In this document: positions 1 through 6,042 of the stretch, one piece after another | How the letters are laid out: each line of letters opens with the position of its first letter | Position numbering within the stretch: position 1 is the stretch's first letter | From: Rhodoferax sp. | GTDB taxonomy: Bacteria; Pseudomonadota; Gammaproteobacteria; Burkholderiales; Burkholderiaceae_C | Length of the DNA: 7,720 bases | Assembly: GCA_021737905.1 (NCBI GenBank) | Contig: JAIPDA010000104.1 | Coordinates: forward strand, 1-7,720 | Direction: 5' to 3' | Program-made: the position numbers and the translations under genes | Notes under the pieces: generated by a model | Told to the model about the DNA's origin: nothing | The model's input: the letters and a program-made list of their open reading frames with translations, nothing else | The model's database searches: none

Positions 1-66
1 CAAGTACTCGGCACGCCAGGGAAAAGTCAGCCAGCGCGAGTTGTAGGCGCTACGGCAGCGGGCCAT
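1..66 (-). CDS. 5' end of an unidentified protein gene, cut by the window edge
   Basis: On the minus strand an ATG at 66-64 shares its A with the TGA stop of the MFS gene (TGATG arrangement). It opens a frame of 22 codons that runs without a stop to the window edge. The predicted N-terminus begins MARCRSAYNSRW and then LTFPWRAEYL. The other two minus-strand frames hit a stop within this stretch, which favours this one. The one-base overlap suggests translational coupling and membership of the rsmI-MFS operon. I do not recognise the family. There is no clear signal peptide or membrane segment in the visible residues. The frame could be spurious, since only 66 bases are visible. Confidence 0.4.
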   Translation of the reverse strand, partial: MARCRSAYNSRWLTFPWRAEYL

Positions 67-1298
67 CAGTGCGCTTCGATGCTGCGTCCGATCTCGGGCC
101 AGCGGCTGTGCAAATACAGCCAGGCCAGCAAGCCGACGCCCAGCATGCCCAGCGATGTCACAGCCAGTGCCCGGGTGGAATGCATCACCAGCGGCGCCAC
201 CACACCGGCCACAATGCCGTTGGCCGTCGAGCCGACAAAGGCCTGCAAAGACGATGCCATGCCGCGCCGCTCGGGGTACAAGTCCAGCACCAGCAGCGTG
301 ACCACCGGCACCATCAGTGCCCAGCCAAAGGCAAACAGGGCGATCGGAAACATGGCCCATGAAGCCTGCGGCACCCACACAAAATTAGCCGTGACGTTCA
401 CCACAGACACCAGCAGCATCACTGAAAAGCCGTAGCGTATTTGCTGCTTGGGCGGCAGGCGCCCGGCCATGCGGCCGCTGAGCCAGGCGCCCGTCATGAT
501 GCCGGCGATGGTCAGCAAAAACAGCCAGAAAAAATCGGGCGGTGCCAGTTGCAAGTGCTCGCCCAGAAACGCCGGCGCTGACAGCACATAGAGAAACATG
601 CCATTAAACGGAATGCCACTGGCCAGCGCCAGCAGCAAAAACCGCGGGTTAGAGCCCAGCTGCCAGTAACCGCGCATCAGGTGTTTCACCTCAAAGGGCT
701 GGCGGTGGCTCAGGTGCAGTGTTTCAGGCAAGAGCTTGTAGTTGGCCGCCCACAGCGCTGCGCCCACCAGGGTCAAAAACCAGAAAATACTGTGCCAGTC
801 CAGGTGCACAAACAGCCAGCCGCCGATCAGCGGTGCCACGGCGGGTGCCACGCCAAAATAAATAGTGACCTGGCTCATCACCTTTTGCGCCTGGGCCGGG
901 GCGAACATATCGCGAATGACGGCGCGAGACACCACAATGCCGGCGCCGGTAGACAGGCCTTGCAAAGCCCTGAAAAAAACCAGCTGCCCTATGCTTTGCG
1001 ACATGGCGCAGCCGGCAGACGCCAACGTGAACACGGCAATGCCCCACAACACCACAGGCCGGCGTCCCAGACTGTCGGACAGCGCGCCATGAAACAGGTT
1101 CATGAAGGCAAAACCAAACAGGTAGGCCGACAAGGTTTGCTGCATCTCTGCGGGCGTAGCGCCCAGCGAGCGGGCAATGCCTGAAAAAGCCGGCAGGTAA
1201 GTGTCAATCGAAAACGGCCCCAGCATGCCCAGCAAGGCCAGCAGCACAGCCAGCGCCCAGCGCGGGGCGCGCCAGATCTGCGCGGCGTCCGGGTTCAT
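66..1298 (-). CDS. Bcr/CflA-family multidrug efflux MFS transporter
   Basis: This is a 410-residue inner-membrane protein of the major facilitator superfamily, DHA1 drug:H+ antiporter type (Bcr/CflA: bicyclomycin, sulfonamide or chloramphenicol export in known members). The sequence shows about twelve hydrophobic segments. TM1 carries GPFSIDTYLPAF (about residues 27-38), the Bcr/CflA signature with a membrane-embedded Asp (D32). The loop motif A variant is GALSDSLGRRP (71-81). FFRALQGLSTGAG (108-120) followed by SRAVIRDMF is the TM4-5 region typical of this family. Length is normal. The ATG overlaps the rsmI stop by four bases (ATGA), so translation is probably coupled to rsmI. The actual substrate cannot be read from the sequence. 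Confidence 0.9.
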   Translation of the reverse strand: MNPDAAQIWRAPRWALAVLLALLGMLGPFSIDTYLPAFSGIARSLGATPAEMQQTLSAYLFGFAFMNLFHGALSDSLGRRPVVLWGIAVFTLASAGCAMSQSIGQLVFFRALQGLSTGAGIVVSRAVIRDMFAPAQAQKVMSQVTIYFGVAPAVAPLIGGWLFVHLDWHSIFWFLTLVGAALWAANYKLLPETLHLSHRQPFEVKHLMRGYWQLGSNPRFLLLALASGIPFNGMFLYVLSAPAFLGEHLQLAPPDFFWLFLLTIAGIMTGAWLSGRMAGRLPPKQQIRYGFSVMLLVSVVNVTANFVWVPQASWAMFPIALFAFGWALMVPVVTLLVLDLYPERRGMASSLQAFVGSTANGIVAGVVAPLVMHSTRALAVTSLGMLGVGLLAWLYLHSRWPEIGRSIEAH

Positions 1299-2185
1299 GC
1301 CTTCTTCAGTTTCAACGCTGTCTCATAGAGTTCATTGCGCCCGCCGCCGGTGATTTCAGCCGCCAACTTGACGGCGGTTTTTAAGGGCAATTCGGCCAGC
1401 AACAACTGCAACACGCGCGTACTGTCGTCTGCGGCGGCAGCCTCTGGCGCAGGGTGCAGCACCAGCACAAATTCGCCGCGCAAGCGCTGCGCACTGGCCG
1501 CCAGCCAGGCGACCAAATCAGCCGCAGCCAGGGTGGCTATTTCTTCAAACTGCTTGGTCAACTCGCGCCCCACCGTCAAAGTCCGATTACCCAGCGGTGC
1601 AAATGCGCGTGCCAGCGCTTCCATGCGGTGCGGCGCTTCCAGAAAAACCACGGCGCGCTTTTCGCTCAACAGTTCCAGCACAGCTTGGTCACGCGCTTCG
1701 GCTTTGTTGGGTAAAAAGCCGGCAAACACAAACCCGCTGTCGCCGCAGATGCCGGCCACGCTCAGCGCCGTGGTCACGCTGCTGGCACCCGGCAGCGGCA
1801 CGCAAGCCAAGCCTGCGGCGCGCACCGCAGCCACCAAGCGCGCACCCGGGTCACTGACGGCGGGCGTGCCGGCGTCGCTCACATAAGCCACGCGTTCACC
1901 ACGCTGCAGCCGCTTTATCACCAAGGCGGCCGCTTCGGCTTCGTTGTGCTCATGCACCGGCAGCAGGGGCTTGCTGACGCCGTATTGGCGCAGCAGCGGT
2001 TGGGTGTGGCGGGTGTCTTCGCAGCCGATCGCGTCGACCAGGCTGAGCACATGCAAGGCACGCAGTGTGATGTCCGACAGGTTGCCAATCGGCGTGGCCA
2101 CCACGTAAAGTGTGGCCTGCGGGTAGTGCTGCAGACCAGCCGCAGCCCGCGCGGCGTCCAGTGCCAGGTCGAAAGAAGCGTTCAA
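1295..2185 (-). CDS. rsmI: 16S rRNA (cytidine(1402)-2'-O)-methyltransferase RsmI
   Basis: This is a cytoplasmic SAM-dependent enzyme that methylates the 2'-OH of C1402 in the 16S rRNA decoding centre, beside RsmH, which methylates the base. The 296-residue sequence has the full tetrapyrrole-methylase-type signature: LYVVATPIGNLSDIT (26-40), EDTRHT (56-61), YVSDAGTPAVSDPG (101-114), PLPGASS (130-136), and GEFVLVLHP near 237-245. Length is normal for the family. The first codon of the open frame is TTG at 2185-2183, with a GGAAA about 7-11 bases upstream. No ATG or GTG lies between it and the first conserved motif, so TTG is the likely start. The start shares a base with the divergent yraN start. 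Downstream, the MFS gene overlaps by four bases, indicating an operon. Confidence 0.95.
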   Translation of the reverse strand: MNASFDLALDAARAAAGLQHYPQATLYVVATPIGNLSDITLRALHVLSLVDAIGCEDTRHTQPLLRQYGVSKPLLPVHEHNEAEAAALVIKRLQRGERVAYVSDAGTPAVSDPGARLVAAVRAAGLACVPLPGASSVTTALSVAGICGDSGFVFAGFLPNKAEARDQAVLELLSEKRAVVFLEAPHRMEALARAFAPLGNRTLTVGRELTKQFEEIATLAAADLVAWLAASAQRLRGEFVLVLHPAPEAAAADDSTRVLQLLLAELPLKTAVKLAAEITGGGRNELYETALKLKKA

Positions 2186-2625
2186 TGTTGTTTTCCAAAA
2201 AGCGCACGCCCCCAGCAGGGAGCGCGGCGGCAGCGTCAGGCCAGCAGATTACCACCAAGCGCCGCGGTGACGCGGCCGAGGCGCTGGCGGCCGAGTACCT
2301 GACCGCACGCGGCTTGCGCCTCTTGCATCGCAATTTCAAGACGCCCGGACGCGGCGGCGGCGAGATCGACCTCATCATGCGTGCGCCCGACGGCACCTTG
2401 GTGTTTGTCGAAGTGCGCCAGCGCGCCAGCGCCTCGCACGGTGGCGCGGGCGCCAGCATCACGGGGGTCAAACAGCGGAGAATTATTTTTGCGGCACGCC
2501 ATTACCTGCAACGCCTGGCCAGTCTGCCGCCCTGCCGCTTTGACGTGGTGCTGGTGCAAGGCGTATCCAAAGCAGATGACAGCCCGACCCTCGAATGGCT
2601 GCAATCGGCGTTCGATGCATCGTAA
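2185..2625 (+). CDS. yraN: YraN/UPF0102 family protein, predicted nuclease-fold
   Basis: This is a 146-residue member of UPF0102, whose members resemble Holliday-junction-resolvase/restriction-endonuclease folds. The biochemical role is not settled. The conserved core is visible: KRRGDAAEALAAEYL (25-39), GGGEIDLI (57-64), LVFVEVRQR (72-80) and RFDVV (118-122). E60, D62 and E76 fit the acidic metal site of the PD-(D/E)XK type, and the last position is Arg (VEVR) instead of Lys, a common variant in this family. The frame is open upstream to 2110, but ATG 2185 is chosen because it has an AGAAG-like Shine-Dalgarno just before it and gives a normal length. Upstream extension would run deep into antisense rsmI. 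The neighbours match the E. coli yraN-diaA-dolP order. Confidence 0.88.
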   Translation: MLFSKKRTPPAGSAAAASGQQITTKRRGDAAEALAAEYLTARGLRLLHRNFKTPGRGGGEIDLIMRAPDGTLVFVEVRQRASASHGGAGASITGVKQRRIIFAARHYLQRLASLPPCRFDVVLVQGVSKADDSPTLEWLQSAFDAS

Positions 2626-2647
2626 GACGAGTTCTTGAGTCCGGCGA

Positions 2648-2664
2648 GCCGCTATCATTGCGGC
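2648..2664 (+). promoter_or_regulatory. -10-like TATCAT in the loop of an inverted repeat before the SIS gene
   Basis: GCCGC (2648-2652) and GCGGC (2660-2664) form a perfect 5-bp inverted repeat around the 7-base loop TATCATT. TATCAT (2653-2658) matches the sigma70 -10 consensus at 5 of 6 positions. No -35 is recognisable at 16-18 bp upstream. A start of transcription about 7 bases after the hexamer would fall on the ATG at 2666, and there is no Shine-Dalgarno sequence in this gap. It may therefore be a promoter giving a leaderless message, a small operator, or an RNA hairpin that controls initiation. It could also be chance. Confidence 0.35.
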
Positions 2665-2665
2665 C

Positions 2666-3265
2666 ATGATCGAACAACGCATAGAGCAGCACTTCATCGA
2701 CAGTGCCGATCTCAAGTACCAGGCGGCCCAGGCGCTGTCTGTGCCTGTGGCTGCTGCCGTGGCGGCGGTGCTGGCCAGCGTCACCAGTGGCGGCAAAGTG
2801 CTGGCGTGTGGTAACGGCGGCGCTGCTGCGGGTGCACAACTGTTTGCGGCCCAGTTCGTCGGCCGCTACGACCGCGAGCGCCCCGAGCTCGCCGCCATGG
2901 CTCTGGCCGCCGATGCGTCCATGTTGACCGGCATCGGCAGCGACTATGACTTCAATGTGATTTTTTCCAAGCAGGTGCGCGCCTTTGGCGTTGCCGGCGA
3001 TGTCTTGCTTGCGCTCAGTGCGCACGGCAACTGTCCCAATGTGCTGGCCGCAATTGAAGCGGCCCATGAGCGCGAAATGACCGTGGTCGCCCTGACGGGC
3101 AAAGGCGGGGGCAAGATAACGCATGCCCTGCGCGAAACGGATGTGCATGTCTGCGTTCCCAACGACCACGTCCCCCGAATCCAGGAAGTCCACTTGTTGG
3201 TACTGCACTGTATTTGTGACGCCGTGGACGCTCAATTGTTAGGTGATCAGGAGGTTTCTTCATGA
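2666..3265 (+). CDS. diaA: SIS-domain protein, DiaA/GmhA-like
   Basis: This is a 199-residue single-SIS-domain protein. The family contains GmhA (sedoheptulose-7-phosphate isomerase) and DiaA, a DnaA-binding initiation factor. Position between yraN and a dolP-like gene favours the DiaA-type assignment. Visible landmarks are VLACGNGGAAAGAQLFAAQ (45-63), KQVRAFGVAGDVLLALSAHG (102-121), MTVVALTGKGGG (138-149) and RIQEVHLLVLH (171-181). Compared with GmhA, the AQHFAAE segment reads AQLFAAQ, so the His and the catalytic Glu are Leu59 and Gln63, and the phosphate loop STSGNS reads SAHGNC (118-123). Q173 and H181 of the C-terminal site remain. Isomerase activity therefore looks unlikely. DnaA binding is an inference from family and context. 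The ATG lacks a Shine-Dalgarno sequence. Confidence 0.82.
   Translation: MIEQRIEQHFIDSADLKYQAAQALSVPVAAAVAAVLASVTSGGKVLACGNGGAAAGAQLFAAQFVGRYDRERPELAAMALAADASMLTGIGSDYDFNVIFSKQVRAFGVAGDVLLALSAHGNCPNVLAAIEAAHEREMTVVALTGKGGGKITHALRETDVHVCVPNDHVPRIQEVHLLVLHCICDAVDAQLLGDQEVSS
3249..3254 (+). promoter_or_regulatory. Strong Shine-Dalgarno site of the BON lipoprotein gene
   Basis: A perfect AGGAGG lies within the last codons of the SIS gene, 7 bases before the ATG at 3262. The ATG itself overlaps the TGA of the SIS gene (ATGA). This fixes the start of the lipoprotein and suggests efficient translation that does not depend only on coupling. It is clearly stronger than any other ribosome-binding site on the plus strand of this window. 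Confidence 0.85.
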
Positions 3266-3930
3266 AGCAGTCAGTTGTTCAACGCGCGCTTGTCGCGGCA
3301 GGTTTTTGTGGTGCTTTTTTGGCTTTGACCAGCACGCTGACGGCGTGTGTGCCGCTGGTACTCGGCGGGGCGGCGGCCGGCACGATGATCGTTGCCACCG
3401 ACCGGCGCACCTCCGGCGCGCAGCTTGAAGACGAGGGCATCGAGTTGCGCGGCCTGAGCCGAATTCGCGGCGACTTTGGAACGCGCGTGCGTGTCAATGT
3501 GACCAGCTACAACCGGCAGGTTCTGCTGACCGGCGAGGTGCCCAATGAGAAAGACAAGCAGGCGGTCGAACAACTGATCGCCAAAGTAGACAACGTGATG
3601 TCTGTGGTCAATTCGTTGGCGGTGAAGAACACGCCCTCACTGGCAGACCGTTCGGCAGACCTGCTGATCACCGGCCGCATCAAGGCCGCCTTGCTTGACG
3701 CCAGTGACCTGGAGAGCAACGCAGTCAAGGTGATCACCGAGCACAGCGTGGTTTACCTGATGGGCCGCGTCACCAAGCGCGAGGCCGACCGCATCACCAA
3801 CATTGCCCGCACCATTCCCGGTGTGCAGCGGGTGGTCCGGGTGTTTGAAGACATCAGCGAACAAGAGTTGCGCGGTCTGCGGCCCGCCAAGAGCGAGCCG
3901 GCACCTGCGCCGGCCAAGCCCAAAGCCTGA
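3262..3930 (+). CDS. dolP: BON-domain outer-membrane lipoprotein, DolP/YraP/OsmY-like
   Basis: This is a 222-residue secreted lipoprotein. The N-terminus has a basic start, a hydrophobic stretch and the lipobox LTAC (26-29), so Cys29 is the predicted lipidated residue. Residue +2 is Val, compatible with sorting to the outer membrane. Two BON domains follow, at about 53-121 and 132-196; typical elements are VLLTGEVPNEKDKQAVEQ and VVYLMGRVTKREADR, with VQRVV at the end of the second. The tail (about 208-222) is a Pro/Ala/Lys-rich spacer. In E. coli DolP two BON domains bind anionic phospholipid and support envelope integrity and BAM function; that role is inferred here. The gene overlaps the SIS gene by four bases and is probably the last of the yraN operon. 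Confidence 0.9.
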   Translation: MKQSVVQRALVAAGFCGAFLALTSTLTACVPLVLGGAAAGTMIVATDRRTSGAQLEDEGIELRGLSRIRGDFGTRVRVNVTSYNRQVLLTGEVPNEKDKQAVEQLIAKVDNVMSVVNSLAVKNTPSLADRSADLLITGRIKAALLDASDLESNAVKVITEHSVVYLMGRVTKREADRITNIARTIPGVQRVVRVFEDISEQELRGLRPAKSEPAPAPAKPKA

Positions 3931-3934
3931 GCCC

Positions 3935-3952
3935 GCGCTCTGACAGGAGCGC
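3935..3952. terminator. Short hairpin between convergent genes, possible bidirectional terminator
   Basis: GCGCTC (3935-3940) and GAGCGC (3947-3952) form a perfect 6-bp stem around a TGACAG loop. It fills the 22-bp gap between the BON gene stop (3928-3930) and the reductase stop (3953-3955). On the plus strand it is followed by only TTACTT, not a proper U tract, and on the minus strand by GGGCTC. Position favours a terminator serving both genes, but intrinsic efficiency is doubtful. Confidence 0.4.
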
Positions 3953-4867
3953 TTACTTCAAGCGCTTGATCAGGCTGGACGTGTCCCAGCGGCGTCCGCC
4001 CATGGCCTGCACGTCACTGTAAAACTGATCGACCAACGCGGTGACCGGCAGGCGTGCGCCGTTGTGCTTGGCCTCGTCCAGCACCAGGCCCAGGTCTTTG
4101 CGCATCCAGTCCACGGCAAAGCCAAACTCAAACTTGTCGGCCACCATGGTCTTGCCGCGGTTGTCGAGTTGCCAGCTTTGCGCCGCGCCCTTGCCGATCA
4201 CGTCCAGCGCCAGGTTCATGTCCAGGCCGGCTTTCTGGCCGAAGGCAATCGCTTCGCTCAAGCCCTGCACCAGCCCGGCGATGCAAATCTGGTTGACCAT
4301 CTTGGTCAGCTGGCCGGCGCCACTCTCGCCCATCAAGGTGAAGGCCTTGGCAAACGCCATGCCGACGCTTTGCACCGCCTCAAAAGCGGCGGCGTCACCA
4401 CCGCACATGACGGTGAGCGCGCCGTTTTGCGCGCCGCCCTGGCCACCCGACACCGGCGCATCAATGAAGTGCAGACCCAGCGCCTTGGCAGCGGCATACA
4501 ACTCGCGCGCCACGGTGGCCGAGGCCGTGGTGTGGTCCACCAGCACCGCGCCCGGTTTCATGCCCGCCAGCGCACCGTCAGCGCCCAGCACCACGCTGCG
4601 CAGGTCGTCGTCATTACCCACGCAGCAAAACACCATGTCGGCACCGGCTGCAGCCAGCCGCGGCGTGGCTGCCTGGCGCGGCGCTGCGGTCGAAGCGAAC
4701 TCGGCGCACCAGGCCGCTGCCTTGGCCGCGCTGCGGTTGTAGACCGTGACTTGATGCCCGGCCAGCGCCAGATGGCCGGCCATGGGGTGGCCCATCACAC
4801 CCAAGCCCAGAAAGGCGACTTTGCGGGAAGTGACGGCGGCGTAGGTTTTGGGGTTGGTGCTGCTCAT
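3953..4867 (-). CDS. NAD(P)-dependent beta-hydroxyacid dehydrogenase (3-hydroxyisobutyrate dehydrogenase / tartronate semialdehyde reductase family)
   Basis: This is a 304-residue cytoplasmic oxidoreductase of the MmsB/GarR/GlxR family, which interconverts beta-hydroxyacids and their semialdehydes. The N-terminal Rossmann fold shows VAFLGLGVMGHPMA (17-30), with the GxGxMG dinucleotide motif and the family-typical Met-Gly. The substrate-binding signature is FIDAPVSGGQGGA (134-146). The catalytic segment is GAGQLTKMVNQ (183-193), where K189 is the predicted catalytic lysine and N192 its partner. A later KDLGLVLDEA (257-266) completes the pattern. VYNRS after the second strand suggests that NADP(H) is possible, though this is not decisive. 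Substrate cannot be assigned because no pathway partners are adjacent. The ATG at 4867-4865 has only a weak AGAGA upstream. The gene lies on the same strand as pilT with a 98-bp gap. Confidence 0.88.
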   Translation of the reverse strand: MSSTNPKTYAAVTSRKVAFLGLGVMGHPMAGHLALAGHQVTVYNRSAAKAAAWCAEFASTAAPRQAATPRLAAAGADMVFCCVGNDDDLRSVVLGADGALAGMKPGAVLVDHTTASATVARELYAAAKALGLHFIDAPVSGGQGGAQNGALTVMCGGDAAAFEAVQSVGMAFAKAFTLMGESGAGQLTKMVNQICIAGLVQGLSEAIAFGQKAGLDMNLALDVIGKGAAQSWQLDNRGKTMVADKFEFGFAVDWMRKDLGLVLDEAKHNGARLPVTALVDQFYSDVQAMGGRRWDTSSLIKRLK

Positions 4868-4922
4868 GGTGTGATCTCTGTGGTTGGGGTTGGCGCCGCT
4901 GCGGGCGCAGGCAAGGTCTGTC

Positions 4923-4945
4923 GTGGCTGATTTTCACACAGCCAC
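4923..4945 (-). terminator. Hairpin in the gap downstream of pilT
   Basis: GTGGCTG (4923-4929) and CAGCCAC (4939-4945) make a perfect 7-bp stem with a 9-base loop, inside the 98-bp gap between the pilT stop and the reductase start. On the minus strand the stem is followed by GACAGACC, so there is no U tract and classic intrinsic termination is unlikely. It may attenuate read-through, protect the pilT 3' end, or be a protein-binding palindrome. I see nothing else in this gap apart from a GC-rich stretch at about 4890-4911. Confidence 0.35.
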
Positions 4946-4965
4946 CAACCGCCCAGCGGCCGTCC

Positions 4966-6009
4966 TCAGCCGGCCAACTGGGCCGGCACTTTGGCGTGCA
5001 GGCGTGCCTCGGCCGGCGTGATGCGCTGGCGGCGCACCAGCTCGGCCAGGCTCTGGTCCAGCGTCTGCATGCCCAGGCTGGCGCCGGTCTGCAAGCTGGT
5101 CTGCATTTGCGCCACCTTGGCCTCGCGTATCAGGTTGCGTATGGCCGGCGTGCCCAGCATCACTTCATGCGCGGCCACGCGGCCCGTGCCGTCGGCGGTG
5201 CGGCACAAAGTTTGCGCAATCACGCCTGCCAGTGACTCAGACAGCATGCTGCGCACCATGTCTTTTTCAGTTGCAGGAAAGACATCGATCAGCCGGTCTA
5301 TCGCCTTGGTGGCGCTGGCCGAGTGCAGCGTGCCCAGCACCAGCTGCCCCGTCTCTGCTGCCGTCAGCGCCAGGCGTATGGTGTCCAGGTCGCGTAGCTC
5401 GCCCACCAGAATCACGTCCGGGTCTTCACGCAAAGCAGCACGCAAGGCGGCGCTGAAGCTGTGCGTGTGACGGCCCAGCTCGCGCTGGTTCACCAGGCCC
5501 TGGCCGGGGCTGTGCACAAACTCGATCGGGTCTTCGATCGTGATGACATGGCCGCGCTGCGAGTGCAAATAATGGCTGAGCATGGCCGCCAGCGTGCTGG
5601 ACTTGCCCGAGCCGGTAGGCCCCGTCACCAGCACCAGGCCGCGCGGGCACAGTGCCAGTTCAGCCGCCACCGCCGGCACGCCCAGCGAGGCCAGCGTGGG
5701 CACCTCGCCAGGTATGCAGCGAAACACCGCCGCCGCGCCGCGGCTTTGCATGAAAGCATTCACCCTAAAGCGCCCCAGCTCCGGCAGGGCCAGCGCAAAG
5801 TCCAGCTCCAGCGCGGTGGCCAGCACTCGCTGCTGCTCAGCGCTGGTGGCCTGCGCCAGCAAGTGCTGCACCGCATCGGCGTCCAAAGCCGGCAAGTCCA
5901 TGGCCTGCATCTGGCCATGCACGCGCAACATGGGCTGCATACCCGCCGACAAATGCAAGTCAGAGGCCTGGTGCTTCAGCGCGGCGGTGAGCAGTGCGGT
6001 CAGGTCCAT
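4966..6009 (-). CDS. pilT: Type IV pilus retraction ATPase PilT
   Basis: This is a hexameric cytoplasmic AAA+-like secretion ATPase at the base of the type IV pilus that powers pilus retraction (twitching, DNA uptake, surface sensing). The frame is open to 6054, but the ATG at 6009-6007 begins MDLTALL, aligned with the usual PilT start, and gives 347 residues, the family length. Motifs: ASDLHLSAG (15-23), RFRVNAF (80-86), Walker A GPTGSGKS (130-137), Asp box ITIEDPIEF (156-164), Walker B LREDPDVILVGE (193-204), His box GTLHSASATKAIDR (226-239), and the retraction-specific AIRNLIRE (289-296). All catalytic elements appear intact. The N-terminal part around residues 35-120 looks more diverged than in typical PilT. 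No pilU follows. The start region lacks a clear Shine-Dalgarno sequence. Confidence 0.93.
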   Translation of the reverse strand: MDLTALLTAALKHQASDLHLSAGMQPMLRVHGQMQAMDLPALDADAVQHLLAQATSAEQQRVLATALELDFALALPELGRFRVNAFMQSRGAAAVFRCIPGEVPTLASLGVPAVAAELALCPRGLVLVTGPTGSGKSSTLAAMLSHYLHSQRGHVITIEDPIEFVHSPGQGLVNQRELGRHTHSFSAALRAALREDPDVILVGELRDLDTIRLALTAAETGQLVLGTLHSASATKAIDRLIDVFPATEKDMVRSMLSESLAGVIAQTLCRTADGTGRVAAHEVMLGTPAIRNLIREAKVAQMQTSLQTGASLGMQTLDQSLAELVRRQRITPAEARLHAKVPAQLAG

Positions 6010-6027
6010 GGCTGCTGCTTTGCATGT

Positions 6028-6036
6028 TGTTAAAGT
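6028..6036 (+). promoter_or_regulatory. Possible extended -10 element of yggS
   Basis: TG-T-TAAAGT (6028-6036) fits an extended -10 with 4 of 6 matches in the hexamer. It ends 6 bases before the yggS ATG at 6043, so transcription would start at or next to the A of the start codon. No -35 is visible at the expected distance and no Shine-Dalgarno sequence precedes the ATG. The whole intergenic region to pilT is only 33 bp. Tentative. Confidence 0.28.
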
Positions 6037-6042
6037 GCCAGT

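Noticed and set aside
79..435. Plus-strand open frame from the left edge through 435, antisense to the MFS gene
   Set aside because: Composition reflects the complementary strand of a clear MFS gene, the product has no recognisable domain, and overlap with the well-supported gene is complete.
2236..3235. Long minus-strand open frames (up to 250 residues) across yraN and the SIS gene
   Set aside because: Both plus-strand genes have conserved family motifs over their full length. The minus frames lack any, so they are shadows.
4064..4930. Long 288-residue plus-strand open frame antisense to the reductase
   Set aside because: The peptide is rich in His, Gln, Arg and Ala as expected for a shadow frame in high-GC DNA, with no motif. 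The opposite strand carries a textbook dehydrogenase.
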